A stretch of 64,000 nucleotides of DNA from assembly GCF_000424625.1 (NCBI RefSeq), contig NZ_AUKG01000001.1:2356001-2420000 (forward strand), read 5' to 3'. The translations under genes were made by a program, and so were the position numbers. Shown piece by piece: positions 41,333-49,866 of the stretch (its first letter is position 1; the number at the start of each line of letters is the position of its first letter). This DNA is from Conexibacter woesei Iso977N. Lineage in GTDB: Bacteria > Actinomycetota > Thermoleophilia > Solirubrobacterales > Solirubrobacteraceae. A model generated the notes under the pieces. That model saw only the letters and a list, made by a program, of their open reading frames with translations. It searched no databases and had not been told where the DNA came from.

Positions 41333-43120
41333 ATGGCTCAGACCACCGCCGAGTTCCTCCTCGACCGCCTCGCCGACGACTGGGGCGTCAGGCGCGTGTA
41401 CGGCTACCCGGGCGACGGGATCGGTGGGCTGACCGGCGCGTTCCACGAGGTCGGCGACCGCTTGGCGTTCACGCAGGTGCGCCACGAGGAGATCGCCGCG
41501 TTCGCCGCGACCGCGCACGCGAAGCTGACCGGCGAGGTCGGCGTCTGCCTCGCGACGTCCGGGCCGGGCGCGATCCACCTGCTCAACGGGCTCTACGACG
41601 CCAAGCTCGACCACCAGCCGGTGCTGGCGATCGTCGGCCAGCAGGCGCGGATGTCGCTGGGCTCCGACTACCAGCAGGAGGTCGACCTCGTCTCGCTGTT
41701 CAAGGACGTCGCGGGCGCGTTCGTCCAGGTCTGCATGGTCCCCGAGCAGGCGCCGCACCTGCTGGACCGCGCGATGCGGATCGCCAAGGCGACGCGCTCG
41801 CCGACCTGCATCATCATCCCCAACGACGTCCAGGAGCTGCCGTACAGCGCGCCGCCGCGCGCCCACGGCGCGGTGCCGTCGTCGAGCGCCGGGATCCGCA
41901 GGCCGGTCGTCGTGCCCGACTCCTACGCCTTGGCCGAGGCGGCGGCGGTGTTGAACGCCGGGGAGCGCGTGGCGATCCTCGTCGGCGCGGGGGCGAGGGG
42001 CGCGGTCGCGGAGATCACGGAGGTCGCCGAGCTGCTCGGCGCCGGCGCGGCGCGCGCGCTCAACGGCCGCGCGGTCCTGCCCGACGACCTGCCGTGGGTG
42101 ACCGGCTCGATCGGCCTGCTCGGGACGCGGCCGTCCTATGACCTGATGGAGGGCTGCGACACGCTGTTGATGGTCGGGTCGAGCTTCCCGTACTCCGAGT
42201 GGCTGCCGGAGCCCGGCAAGGCGCGCGGCGTCCAGATCGACCTCGATGCCCGGCTGATCGGGACGCGCTACCCGATGGAGGTCAACCTCGTCGGCGACGC
42301 GGCCGACACGCTGCGCGCGCTGATCCCGCTGCTGACGCGCAGGGAGGACCGCGCGTGGCGCGGCGAGATCGAGGACGGCGTCGCGCGCTGGTGGAAGGTG
42401 CTCGACGAGCAGGCGCAGATCCCGGCCGACCCGATCAACCCGCAGCTCGTCTACCACGAGCTCAGCCCGCGGCTGCCCGACGGCGCGATCCTGACCGCCG
42501 ACACCGGCTCGGTCACCGACTGGTGGGCGCGGCACCTGAAGGTCCGGGCCGGGATGGACGCGATCGTCAGCGGGACGCTGGCCTCGATGGGGCCGGGCGT
42601 GCCCTACGCGCTGGCCGCCAAGTTCGCGTTCCCGGACCGGCCGGTGATCTCCGTCGTCGGCGACGGCGCGATGCAGATGCTCGGGATGAACGCGCTGATC
42701 GACCTCGCGCACTACTCGAAGACCTGGAGCGACCAGCGCTGCGTCATCTGCGTGCTCGACAACCGCGACCTCAATCAGGTCACGTGGGAGCAGCGCGTGA
42801 TGTCCGGCGACCCGAAGCTCGACGCGTCGCAGATCCTGCCCGCGGTCGACTACGCGGGCTACGCGAGGTTGCTGGGGCTGCACGGCGAGCAGGTCGAGAC
42901 GCCCGAGGAGGTCGGCCCGGCGTGGGACCGCGCGCTGGCCGCCGGGCGCCCGGCGGTCGTCTCGTTCCACACCGACCCCGAGGTCCCGCCGCTGCCGCCG
43001 CACATCACGTTCGAGCAGGCCAAGGCGATCGGCCACGCGATCCTCGAGGGCGACCCGGCCGCCCCGCGGTTCATGAAGCAGTCGCTGCGCGGCAAGCTCA
43101 GCGAGCTGCTGACCCGTTGA
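41333..43120 (+). CDS. Thiamine-diphosphate-dependent enzyme (pyruvate oxidase/acetolactate synthase-like)
   Basis: This 595-residue protein has the three-domain TPP fold. The catalytic Glu52 (RHEE) is in the pyrimidine domain, LATSGPGAIHLLNGLYDAKL follows, the central domain has GAGARGAVAEI, and the PP domain carries GDGAMQMLGMN with the later Asn of the GDG-N motif. It is likely a pyruvate oxidase or related decarboxylating enzyme. The C-terminus ends FMKQSLRGKLSELL, perhaps membrane-interacting as in PoxB. A TAGGCA -10-like element lies 6 nt before the ATG. The 3' end overlaps the convergent gene by 23 bp. Confidence 0.9.
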   Translation: MAQTTAEFLLDRLADDWGVRRVYGYPGDGIGGLTGAFHEVGDRLAFTQVRHEEIAAFAATAHAKLTGEVGVCLATSGPGAIHLLNGLYDAKLDHQPVLAIVGQQARMSLGSDYQQEVDLVSLFKDVAGAFVQVCMVPEQAPHLLDRAMRIAKATRSPTCIIIPNDVQELPYSAPPRAHGAVPSSSAGIRRPVVVPDSYALAEAAAVLNAGERVAILVGAGARGAVAEITEVAELLGAGAARALNGRAVLPDDLPWVTGSIGLLGTRPSYDLMEGCDTLLMVGSSFPYSEWLPEPGKARGVQIDLDARLIGTRYPMEVNLVGDAADTLRALIPLLTRREDRAWRGEIEDGVARWWKVLDEQAQIPADPINPQLVYHELSPRLPDGAILTADTGSVTDWWARHLKVRAGMDAIVSGTLASMGPGVPYALAAKFAFPDRPVISVVGDGAMQMLGMNALIDLAHYSKTWSDQRCVICVLDNRDLNQVTWEQRVMSGDPKLDASQILPAVDYAGYARLLGLHGEQVETPEEVGPAWDRALAAGRPAVVSFHTDPEVPPLPPHITFEQAKAIGHAILEGDPAAPRFMKQSLRGKLSELLTR

Positions 43121-43628
43121 GCGCCGCGGGCGCGGCGGCCTGGCCGCCGCGCAGCCAGGCGTTGAGGCGGTCGAGGCTCATGCCGCGCTCGTCGATCAGC
43201 GAGGCGGCGAAGCGCCAGTAGCGGACGCGGTCGGGCGCGAAGTCGCCGTAGTTGGCGACGTAGGCGGCCAGCGCCGCGACCTGGTGGCCGAGCCACGCGT
43301 CGCTGCCGTCGTCGCCCGGCGCGCCGGCGTCCTGTCCCGCGGCGCGCGCGTAGACGTTCGACATGTGGTGGATGTAGGTCCGCCCGTGCAGCGCGTCGCA
43401 CAGCTCGAAGTAGGCGCGCGTCTCCAGGATCCACAGGTGCCAGACGTCGTCGATCTCGCGCGTGACCGGGATGTCGCCGCTGAGGTGCGTCGCCATGTTG
43501 AGGAACTTGAGCGTCTCCTCGACACGGACGAGCACCTCGCCGGGTGGCACCTCGGGGAGCTTCTGCTCGAAGTAGGACAGCATCGCGGGCGGCAGGAACG
43601 CCTCCCGCAGTTGCTCGTCGGTGATCAT
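43098..43628 (-). CDS. DUF1399/GRDP-like protein paired with a cysteine-rich peptide
   Basis: This 176-residue protein carries the motif REIDDVWHLWILETRAYFELC and then GRTYIHHM. It resembles the conserved core of the glycine-rich-domain protein family (DUF1399/PF07173) as I remember it. The His, Trp and Cys residues of that core could bind metal. No enzyme function is known. It starts 3 bp after the small Cys-rich gene, so the two are a translational unit. An Ala-rich tail overlaps the TPP enzyme 3' end. Confidence 0.7.
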   Translation of the reverse strand: MITDEQLREAFLPPAMLSYFEQKLPEVPPGEVLVRVEETLKFLNMATHLSGDIPVTREIDDVWHLWILETRAYFELCDALHGRTYIHHMSNVYARAAGQDAGAPGDDGSDAWLGHQVAALAAYVANYGDFAPDRVRYWRFAASLIDERGMSLDRLNAWLRGGQAAAPAALNGSAAR

Positions 43629-43631
43629 CGC

Positions 43632-43868
43632 TCAGTCGGACTCGACGGTGACCTCGAACCTCCTGGCGTTCACGCAGCACGTGCCGCCGTCGGGCCTGCA
43701 GCAGTTCGCCCGCATCGACGGCTGCAGCTCGGCCGCGTTGACCTTGTGCGTCTGCAGGTGGTCCAGCACCTGCCAGTCGACCAGCAGCGACCGGACGAGC
43801 ACCACGGTCTCGCTCGTGGTCGCCGGTTCCGTCGGCAGCTTGCCGGCGGCACGTTCCTCGTCACTCAC
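43632..43868 (-). CDS. 78-residue protein with twin CC motif
   Basis: This small protein has an acidic N-terminal half, a helical middle (VVLVRSLLVDWQVLDHL) and a C-terminal core NCCRPDGGTCCVN with four cysteines, followed by a short charged tail. The paired CC...CC spacing suits a metal site, disulfides or a modified peptide. No family is recognised. Translation is supported by AAAGGA 8 nt before the GTG, and transcription by the best sigma-70-like promoter in the window (43904-43933). It is co-transcribed with the DUF1399-like gene. Confidence 0.7.
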   Translation of the reverse strand: MSDEERAAGKLPTEPATTSETVVLVRSLLVDWQVLDHLQTHKVNAAELQPSMRANCCRPDGGTCCVNARRFEVTVESD

Positions 43869-43903
43869 AACGCGTCCTTTCGTCTCGAAGACCGTCGCGG
43901 GCG

Positions 43904-43933
43904 ATCATACGCTGAGCACTCCAAACCCGTCAA
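43904..43933 (-). promoter_or_regulatory. Promoter TTGACG-18-TATGAT of the Cys-rich gene pair
   Basis: On the minus strand, TTGACG (43933-43928) and TATGAT (43909-43904) are 18 bp apart. This predicts a start near 43897 and a leader of about 29 nt with a ribosome-binding site. The -35 element overlaps the stop of the upstream GDPD gene. Confidence 0.65.
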
Positions 43934-46389
43934 CCAACGCTGCCGCTGCCCGAGACCGGCTGCCCGAGCTTCAGCACGATGAGCTCGTTGTCGTCGGGCG
44001 CTCCGGAGCCGGTGTGGCGGCCGAGGCTGAACGGGAAGTTGTTGTCGTTGGCGATCAGGACGTGGTCGCGGTCGAGGACGACGATCGTCTCGATCGTCTG
44101 GAACGGGAACGCGAACGTGCTCCCGAGGCCGACGTCGCCGGGGGTCGGCTGCGTGATGCCGCCGGGATCGGAGATGTGGATCAGGTCGGCGGCGAGCGCC
44201 TTGGTCACCGGCCGGCCCGGCCCTTTGAGCGTGACCTGCTCCAGCGCCTTGAACCCGTTCAGGTCGCCCTGGGTGTTGTCGCGCTCCAGCGTCAGGCCGT
44301 GGGTGCGGTCGACCATCTGGAAGTCCGCGACCGACACGCCCTTGGGGTCGTAGTTGTAGGTGTAGGTCTGACCGGTGTAGCGCTTGGTGCGCAGGTCGAA
44401 GGCGTAGGCCTTGGTCTGCCCGGCCGGGCCGCCGACGAGCGGCTTCTCGAGCATCGGCAGGAGCGTCCGGTGGTCGCTGGTCAGGGCCATCGACTCGAAG
44501 CCACCGCTGGTCTGGACCTTGAACGGCGTGTCCTGCGCGGTCTCGCGGTAGGGCCAGTAGAGGCCCGCGAGCCAGCGCGTGTTGGGCTCGTCGCCCTGCG
44601 GCTGCAGGTTGGTGCCGTCGTTGTCGACCGCGTCGTTGGTGGCCGGCGTGTCGCCCCACAGCGCGACGGTCGGCAGGTCCGGGAACTCGCGGTGCGTGAT
44701 CCGCAGGGTCCGGAAGTCGAAGGACTGGATGTCGCTGCGCCCGGCCATGCCGTTGCGCTCGATCACGCCCGCGACCGCGCGGGTGATGACCTCCGGCGAC
44801 GGCGTCCGGTCGGCGTACACGTTGCCGAGCACGTCCTTGTCGGTGCGCGGGTTGAGCTTGGTCTCGATGTTGAAGCGGACGCGCTGGGCCTCGGCGGCCT
44901 TGGCGGGGTCGGAGTTCTTGTAGTAGTCGGCGTAGAACTTCACGAAGTCGAACAGCTGCTGCGTGCTCGGGATGACGTAGGGGTCGCTCAGGCCCGCCTG
45001 CCTGGCGAACGCCACGGCGGCGGGGGAGAGCGCGGGGTCGTTGGTCTGCGGCGTGCCGGTGCGGATGATCCCGTCGCAGACGAACTGCGACTGGAGCTGC
45101 TTCAGCGTCAGCGACTCGATCAACACCTGGTCCTTGGTGCCGTACGGCGTGCCGTCGGTGCGGCGGCACTTGCCGGTGTCGACGTAGGGGTCGTGCGACA
45201 GGACCGGGACACCGTCCTTGGTGAGGTGCTGGTCGGTCTCCAGCGTCGTCGCCAGCTCGTCCATGCCGACCTCCATCGAGGGCAGCGTGTTCTCCGGGCG
45301 CAGGTCGCGGCCGCCGCGGTGGGCCTCGGCGTCGAAGCCGGCCTTGACCGTGCCGTCGGCGTCGAGCCTGCCCTTCTGGCCGAGGACGTCGTGCAGGAGG
45401 TCCGGGCGGTCGGTGATCAGGCCGTCGACGCCGAGGTCGATCAGCTTGGCCATCGTCGCCGCGTCGTCGACCGTGTAGGGCACCACCTTGAAGCCGGCGG
45501 CGTGCAGCGAGGCGATGTTGAAGATCTCGCTCGACGCCCTCGGCAGGCCGGCGGGCGGCGTGACGCGCGGCGGCGCGGCGGTCGCCGGGTCGCCGTCGTC
45601 GATCAGGTCGGAGTCGGGCGAGACGACCGGCGTGTTGTGGTCGCCGTGCTGCTGGGCGTCGCCGCGCAGCGCGTTCATGACGCGGAGGACCGAGGACTCC
45701 TCGGAGTACGGGTTCTGCGCCGCGCGCAGCTCGTGGCCGGGGTTGTCGGGGTCCGGGAGCGGATACGGCGCGTGCAGGACCTTGCCGTCGCCGTCGGTGT
45801 GGATCAGGAACGGGCCGAACTCGTCGCCGAACCAGAGCGTGCCGTCGTCGGCGCGCTGGACCGACTCGAGGTCGAAGTCCGCTCCAGTCAGGACACGGTC
45901 CTTGGTCCACGTGTTGACGATCGCGAACGGGATCCGGTGGTCGGGGTCGTGGAGCTGGATGAAGCGCTTGACCTGGACGTCGCCGGCGCCGCCATGCGCG
46001 GTCCGGTAGCGCGGCTGGATCAGGTACATGCGGAGGTTGAAGTCCGCGGAGTTCTCGATCGACCCGTAGCCGTTGTCGGGCATGATCCAGTACTGGCCGT
46101 GGCCGGCCGGCAGCGCCGCCGAGACGCCCTGCACGGGCTGGCTCGGGAACGGCGGCGTGATGCCGTTGGCCGCCGTGATGTAGTTGCCCGACGACGGTCC
46201 GGGGGCGAACGTCTGCGCGGGCAGGACGGCGCGGCCGAGCAGGGTGGAGGACCCGGCGGCGGGCGGCGGCGGGGGCTTCGGGTGGTGGTGGTGGTGGTGG
46301 TGCGGACCGCGATGCGCGGCGGCGGGTGCCGCGGCGATCAGCGCGGCCGCCGCGGCGGTGGCCGCGGCGGAGACGAGGGAGCGTCGCAC
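43930..46389 (-). CDS. Secreted phytase-like esterase with inserted, rearranged GDPD domain
   Basis: This 819-residue exported protein has a signal peptide (about 1-25), then seven consecutive His (30-36) and a Pro run. A phytase-like beta-propeller N-part follows (YWIMPDNGYGS, LWFGDEFGPFLI). Next is a glycerophosphodiester phosphodiesterase region: first a typical GDPD ending (VVPYTVDDAATMAKLIDLGVDG, ITDRPDLL), then a GDPD beginning (AHRGGRDLRPENT, SHDPYVD, FNIETKL). The phytase-like C-part closes the chain (FESMALTSDHRTLL, LIANDNNFPFS). It probably releases phosphate from organic phosphoesters outside the cell. GTG at 46389 has AAGGAGG 8 nt upstream. Confidence 0.85.
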   Translation of the reverse strand: MRRSLVSAAATAAAAALIAAAPAAAHRGPHHHHHHHPKPPPPPAAGSSTLLGRAVLPAQTFAPGPSSGNYITAANGITPPFPSQPVQGVSAALPAGHGQYWIMPDNGYGSIENSADFNLRMYLIQPRYRTAHGGAGDVQVKRFIQLHDPDHRIPFAIVNTWTKDRVLTGADFDLESVQRADDGTLWFGDEFGPFLIHTDGDGKVLHAPYPLPDPDNPGHELRAAQNPYSEESSVLRVMNALRGDAQQHGDHNTPVVSPDSDLIDDGDPATAAPPRVTPPAGLPRASSEIFNIASLHAAGFKVVPYTVDDAATMAKLIDLGVDGLITDRPDLLHDVLGQKGRLDADGTVKAGFDAEAHRGGRDLRPENTLPSMEVGMDELATTLETDQHLTKDGVPVLSHDPYVDTGKCRRTDGTPYGTKDQVLIESLTLKQLQSQFVCDGIIRTGTPQTNDPALSPAAVAFARQAGLSDPYVIPSTQQLFDFVKFYADYYKNSDPAKAAEAQRVRFNIETKLNPRTDKDVLGNVYADRTPSPEVITRAVAGVIERNGMAGRSDIQSFDFRTLRITHREFPDLPTVALWGDTPATNDAVDNDGTNLQPQGDEPNTRWLAGLYWPYRETAQDTPFKVQTSGGFESMALTSDHRTLLPMLEKPLVGGPAGQTKAYAFDLRTKRYTGQTYTYNYDPKGVSVADFQMVDRTHGLTLERDNTQGDLNGFKALEQVTLKGPGRPVTKALAADLIHISDPGGITQPTPGDVGLGSTFAFPFQTIETIVVLDRDHVLIANDNNFPFSLGRHTGSGAPDDNELIVLKLGQPVSGSGSVG
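46282..46302 (-). repeat. (CAC)7 run encoding seven histidines
   Basis: Seven identical CAC codons follow the signal peptide cleavage region of the phytase/GDPD gene. It is a microsatellite that may vary in length, and a possible metal-binding tag. Confidence 0.8.
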
Positions 46390-46521
46390 GGGAGATGCCT
46401 CCTTGGAAGGCGTCGGGAGAGAGGGCAGAGCCAAGACGCCCCTCCCATTCCCATCAGCGCGGGGTCAAACGTGAACGTTCGGTGTCCGCGGTCCGGACAT
46501 CGCTCGACCGGCGCTTCCGCG

Positions 46522-46580
46522 GGCGCCACGCACGAGAGGGCGGCCCGGGGTTCGGGGGCCGCCCTCTCGTGGCGGGCGCC
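46522..46580 (-). terminator. Strong hairpin terminator of the dodecin gene
   Basis: A perfect 16-bp stem (46531-46546 with 46556-46571) around a 9-nt loop is flanked by GGCGCC at both outer ends. It lies 64 bp past the dodecin stop and before the GDPD gene. No T-run follows. Confidence 0.75.
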
Positions 46581-46643
46581 GGGTTCAAAGCACCGCTACC
46601 CGGCGGCCCCGCCCGCATGCACACGAGTTGGGGCGCGTTGTCC

Positions 46644-46856
46644 TCAGCTCTCCAGCTTGAAGCCGATCTTCATCGTCACCTGGAAGTGGGCGATCTCGCC
46701 GTCCTCGACGTGGCCGCGGATCCCGGTGACCTCGATCCAGTCGACGCCGCGCAGCGTCGCGTTCGCGCGCTCGACGCCGGAGCGCATCGCCTCGGTGACG
46801 CCGTCCGGCGAGGTCCCGGCCAGCTCGACGATCTTGTAGGTGTCGTTCTCTGCCAT
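46644..46856 (-). CDS. Dodecin family flavin-binding protein
   Basis: This 70-residue protein matches dodecins in length and pattern: YKIVELAGTSPDGVTEAM, VDWIEVTGIRGHVEDGEI and FQVTMKIGFKLE, where the Trp stacks on flavin. Dodecins assemble into hollow dodecamers that store riboflavin, FMN or FAD (or CoA) in the cytoplasm. It is monocistronic with a strong hairpin downstream. It lies 3 kb from the FMN-protein/ApbE module, but a link is only suggestive. Confidence 0.95.
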   Translation of the reverse strand: MAENDTYKIVELAGTSPDGVTEAMRSGVERANATLRGVDWIEVTGIRGHVEDGEIAHFQVTMKIGFKLES

Positions 46857-46976
46857 GGGCCGGACCCTGCCCGCGGGCGGCGCCGGTCATCCCGGCGGGC
46901 GGCGGTCTTGGCGCGTAGGCGCGCCGGGGCGTGAGCCCGCGTGTCCTCGGGGCCACGCGGCGGGTAGGACAGCGCC

Positions 46977-48119
46977 ATGGACCCCGACGCGCTGCGCGCC
47001 GCCTTCGCCGTGGGCCGGTCGGGCACCGTCGGGCTCGAGGAGGAGCTGATGCTCCTGGACCCGGACACGCTCGACCTCACGCCGCGCGCCGCCGCCGTGC
47101 TCGCGCGCCTGGACGGCGACCCGCGCTTCAAGCCCGAGCTGCCCGCCGCGCAGTTCGAGATCGCCGGAGCGCCGGAGGCCTCGGTGCCCGCGGCGGCCGC
47201 CGCGCTGCTCGACGCGCGGCGGGAGGCGGTCCGCGCCGCGGAGGGCCTGGCGCTGCTCGGCGGCGCTGGCGTGCACCCGTTCGCCGCGGGTCTCGGAGCG
47301 CTCAGCGCCGGAGAGCACTACGACCTGCTGCGGGAGGAGTACGCCGCGGTCGCCCACCGCCAGCTGGCGTTCGGCCTCCACGTCCACGTCGCGATCGACG
47401 GTCCGGAGCGCGCGCTGGCCGTCTACAACGCGATCCGCGAGCACCTGCCGGTCATCGCCGCGCTCGGCGCGGCGTCGCCGTTCTACGAGGGGCGCGACAG
47501 CGGCCTGGCGTCGGTCCGCCCCAAGCTCGCCGAGCTGCTCCCGCGCCAGGGGATCCCGCCCGCCTTCGCCGCTTGGGACGACTACGCCCGGGCGCTGGGC
47601 TGGGGCGGCAACGCGGCCGCCTTCCCGGACGCGCGCTGGTGGTGGGAGGCGCGGCTGCACCCGGTCCACGGCACGCTCGAGGTCCGCGTCGCCGACGCGC
47701 AGGCGACCACCGCCGGCAGCGCCGCGCTCGCCGCGGTCATCCACGCGCTGGCCGAGACGCTCGGCGCGCGCCACGACGCGGGCGAGCTGCAGGCACCGGC
47801 CGAGAGCTGGAAGATCGCCGAGAACCGCTGGTCGGCCGCGCGCCACGGCGTCTGCGGGCGCTGGACCGATGTCCGCAGCGGCCGCGTGCGTGCGACGCGC
47901 GAGCACATCGGCGAGCTGCTGCGCGAGCTGGAGCCCGCCGCCGCGCGCCTGAGCTGCGCGGCCGAGCTGGCCGCCGCCGCTGCGCGCCTCGACGACCCGC
48001 CGCACGAGCGCGCCCGCCTCGCCGGGCCGCACGGGCTGGCCGCGTCGCTGGCCGAGCACTTCCTGGACGTCGCCGGCGTCCCCGGTCCCGGCGCATGGGC
48101 CGCGCCGGATCGTGGGTAG
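46977..48119 (+). CDS. YbdK-type carboxylate-amine ligase (glutamate-cysteine ligase-like)
   Basis: This 380-residue enzyme belongs to the GCS2/YbdK family. It has the opening TVGLEEELMLLD with metal-binding glutamates, FKPELPAAQFEIAG, FGLHVHVAID, GTLEVRVADAQ and WKIAENRWSAARHG. Family members ligate a carboxylate to an amine with ATP, and some make gamma-glutamylcysteine. The specificity here is unknown. A TAGGAC -10-like element lies 6 nt before the ATG. The downstream hypothetical gene begins 9 bp after its stop. Confidence 0.9.
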   Translation: MDPDALRAAFAVGRSGTVGLEEELMLLDPDTLDLTPRAAAVLARLDGDPRFKPELPAAQFEIAGAPEASVPAAAAALLDARREAVRAAEGLALLGGAGVHPFAAGLGALSAGEHYDLLREEYAAVAHRQLAFGLHVHVAIDGPERALAVYNAIREHLPVIAALGAASPFYEGRDSGLASVRPKLAELLPRQGIPPAFAAWDDYARALGWGGNAAAFPDARWWWEARLHPVHGTLEVRVADAQATTAGSAALAAVIHALAETLGARHDAGELQAPAESWKIAENRWSAARHGVCGRWTDVRSGRVRATREHIGELLRELEPAAARLSCAAELAAAAARLDDPPHERARLAGPHGLAASLAEHFLDVAGVPGPGAWAAPDRG

Positions 48120-48128
48120 CGCGGCGGT

Positions 48129-48554
48129 GTGAGCAGCCTCGACGACGCGCACGCCCGGCCCGACGGCGCGCCCGATGCCGCGGTCGTGGCGGCGGGCGAC
48201 ATGAGCGAGGCGCTGGAGGTCGTCGAGCGCGCACGCGGCCACCTGTACGCCTTCCACCAGCTGATCGGTGAAGCGGATCTCAAGCTGGACGATGTCCTAC
48301 ATGGGCTCGAGGACCTCGGCCGCGACGACCTCGCGGCGCCGCTGCGCGACGAGCTGTTGGGGCGTAACGTCATCCCGGGGCGCTGGACGTTCCAGGTCGT
48401 CGAGGAGTTCGACGACGGCTACTGGTCGGTCTTCCGCGCCCACGAGCGCGCGCTGCGCGAGGCGCTGACCGATGGGCGCCGGCACGTCCACGAGGCCGAG
48501 ATGAAGGAGCGCCGCCGCACGCACGGCGCGCCCGGCCACGACGCGACGCCCTGA
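48129..48554 (+). CDS. Conserved actinobacterial protein of unknown function
   Basis: This 141-residue cytosolic protein has a helical N-terminal half (HLYAFHQLIGEADLKLDDVL) and a conserved block RNVIPGRWTFQVVEEFDDGY, ending HEAEMKERRRTHG. I recall the same block in many actinobacterial proteins without assigned function. The GTG at 48129 was chosen from operon spacing; a TAGCGC element lies 6 nt upstream. It sits between the YbdK ligase and a CHAD protein on the same strand. Confidence 0.7.
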   Translation: MSSLDDAHARPDGAPDAAVVAAGDMSEALEVVERARGHLYAFHQLIGEADLKLDDVLHGLEDLGRDDLAAPLRDELLGRNVIPGRWTFQVVEEFDDGYWSVFRAHERALREALTDGRRHVHEAEMKERRRTHGAPGHDATP

Positions 48555-48597
48555 GCCCGCGCGTATGCGCGGGGGCGCAGTGGGAACACCGAGGGCC

Positions 48598-49497
48598 ATG
48601 AGCCGCTACCGCCTGGACTGGGACCGCCCGTTGGACGACGACATCCGCGCGGTCGCCGCGGCGCGGCTGGAGCACGCCGCGGACGGTCTCGGCGACGCGT
48701 CCGCCGACCGCGGCGCGGCGATCCACGGCGCGCGCAAGGACATCAAGAAGACGCGCGCGCTGCTGCGGCTCGCGCGGCCGGGGTTGAAGGACAAGGCCTA
48801 CCGGCGCGAGAACGACGCGCTGCGCGACACCGGCCGCTCGCTGTCGGCCGCGCGCGACGCGCAGGTGCTGCTGGAGACGCTCGACGGGCTGCGCGAGCGC
48901 GCGGCCGGTCAGGTCCCGGAGGCCGCGTTCGACGGGGTCCGGGCGGTCGTCGCCGAGCGCGGCGCCGCGGCCGCCCAGGACGCCGCGCCGGACGTCGCGG
49001 GCGCCGTCGAGCGGTTGGGCGCCGCCGCGGCGCGGGCCGAGCGCTGGCCGCTGCGGATCGGCGACGGCGACGTCGCGTCCGCCATCGCCACCGCCTACGC
49101 GCGCGGTCGCGCAGCGATGAGGCAGGCGGAGAGGTCCGGCGAGGCCGAGGACTTCCACCAGTGGCGCAAGCGCGTCAAGGACCTCTGGTACCACCAGCGG
49201 TTGTTGAAGGACACGTTCCCGGAGCTGCTGCCCGCGCAGGCCAAGGCCACCAAGGAGCTCTCCGAGCTGCTCGGCGACGACCACGACCTCGCGGTCCTGC
49301 GCGAGCTGCTGTGCAGCGACCCCGCGCTCGCCCTGCCCGCGCTGCTGGACGTCATCGACGAGCGCCGCGCCGCGCTGCAGGCCGACGCGTTCCGGCTCGG
49401 CCATCGCCTCTATGCCGAGCGGCCGAAGGCGTTCCGGCGCCGCTTCACCCGCTACCTCGGCACCGCTCGCAGCGCGCCGCTGGCTCCGGCGTCATGA
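48598..49497 (+). CDS. CHAD domain protein
   Basis: This 299-residue all-helical protein has paired His/Lys/Arg motifs typical of CHAD domains (IHGARKDIKKTRALLRLARP, DFHQWRKRVKDLWYHQRLL, LGDDHDLAVLREL). These basic grooves bind inorganic polyphosphate. The ATG at 48598 has GAGG just upstream. Its stop overlaps the start of a STAS gene (ATGA). The pairing suggests a link between polyphosphate and partner-switch signalling, which is my inference. Confidence 0.92.
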   Translation: MSRYRLDWDRPLDDDIRAVAAARLEHAADGLGDASADRGAAIHGARKDIKKTRALLRLARPGLKDKAYRRENDALRDTGRSLSAARDAQVLLETLDGLRERAAGQVPEAAFDGVRAVVAERGAAAAQDAAPDVAGAVERLGAAAARAERWPLRIGDGDVASAIATAYARGRAAMRQAERSGEAEDFHQWRKRVKDLWYHQRLLKDTFPELLPAQAKATKELSELLGDDHDLAVLRELLCSDPALALPALLDVIDERRAALQADAFRLGHRLYAERPKAFRRRFTRYLGTARSAPLAPAS

Positions 49498-49850
49498 TGT
49501 CGGCCGTGCCCGCACCAGGAACCCTCACCATCGCCGTCGAGAGCGACGACACCGCCCACGTGGTCCGCCTCGCGGGCGAGCTGGACCTCAACACCCGCGC
49601 CGAGCTGGACGCCGCGCTGGCGGCGCTGTCCAAGCCGCCGCAGATCGTCATCCTCGACGCCGCGCAGCTGATCTTCGCCGACTCGACCGGCCTGAAGTCG
49701 ATCCTCACCGAGCACCGCCGGGCGCGCGAGGAGGGCTACGAGTTCGTCATCGCCGGCGCCGCCGGACCGGTGCGCGAGACGCTCCGCCTCACGGCGCTCG
49801 ACCTCACGCTGCCGCTGGCCGCCAGCGTCGAGGACGTCCTCGGCCGCTGA
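49494..49850 (+). CDS. STAS-domain anti-sigma factor antagonist
   Basis: This 118-residue single STAS domain has the LAGELDLNTRAELDAAL strand-helix and the motif LIFADSTGLKSIL with the phospho-acceptor serine. It probably binds an anti-sigma serine kinase and frees a sigma factor. It is a different paralog from the STAS proteins of the stressosome operon. The ATG overlaps the CHAD stop, with a second in-frame ATG at 49497. Confidence 0.92.
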   Translation: MMSAVPAPGTLTIAVESDDTAHVVRLAGELDLNTRAELDAALAALSKPPQIVILDAAQLIFADSTGLKSILTEHRRAREEGYEFVIAGAAGPVRETLRLTALDLTLPLAASVEDVLGR

Positions 49851-49866
49851 GGCGCGGCGCCCGGGC

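Noticed and set aside
43621-46839. A 3.2-kb open frame on the plus strand opposite the phytase/GDPD gene
   Set aside because: It has no family motifs, its composition is typical of a codon shadow, and the minus-strand gene has a signal peptide, catalytic motifs and a ribosome-binding site.
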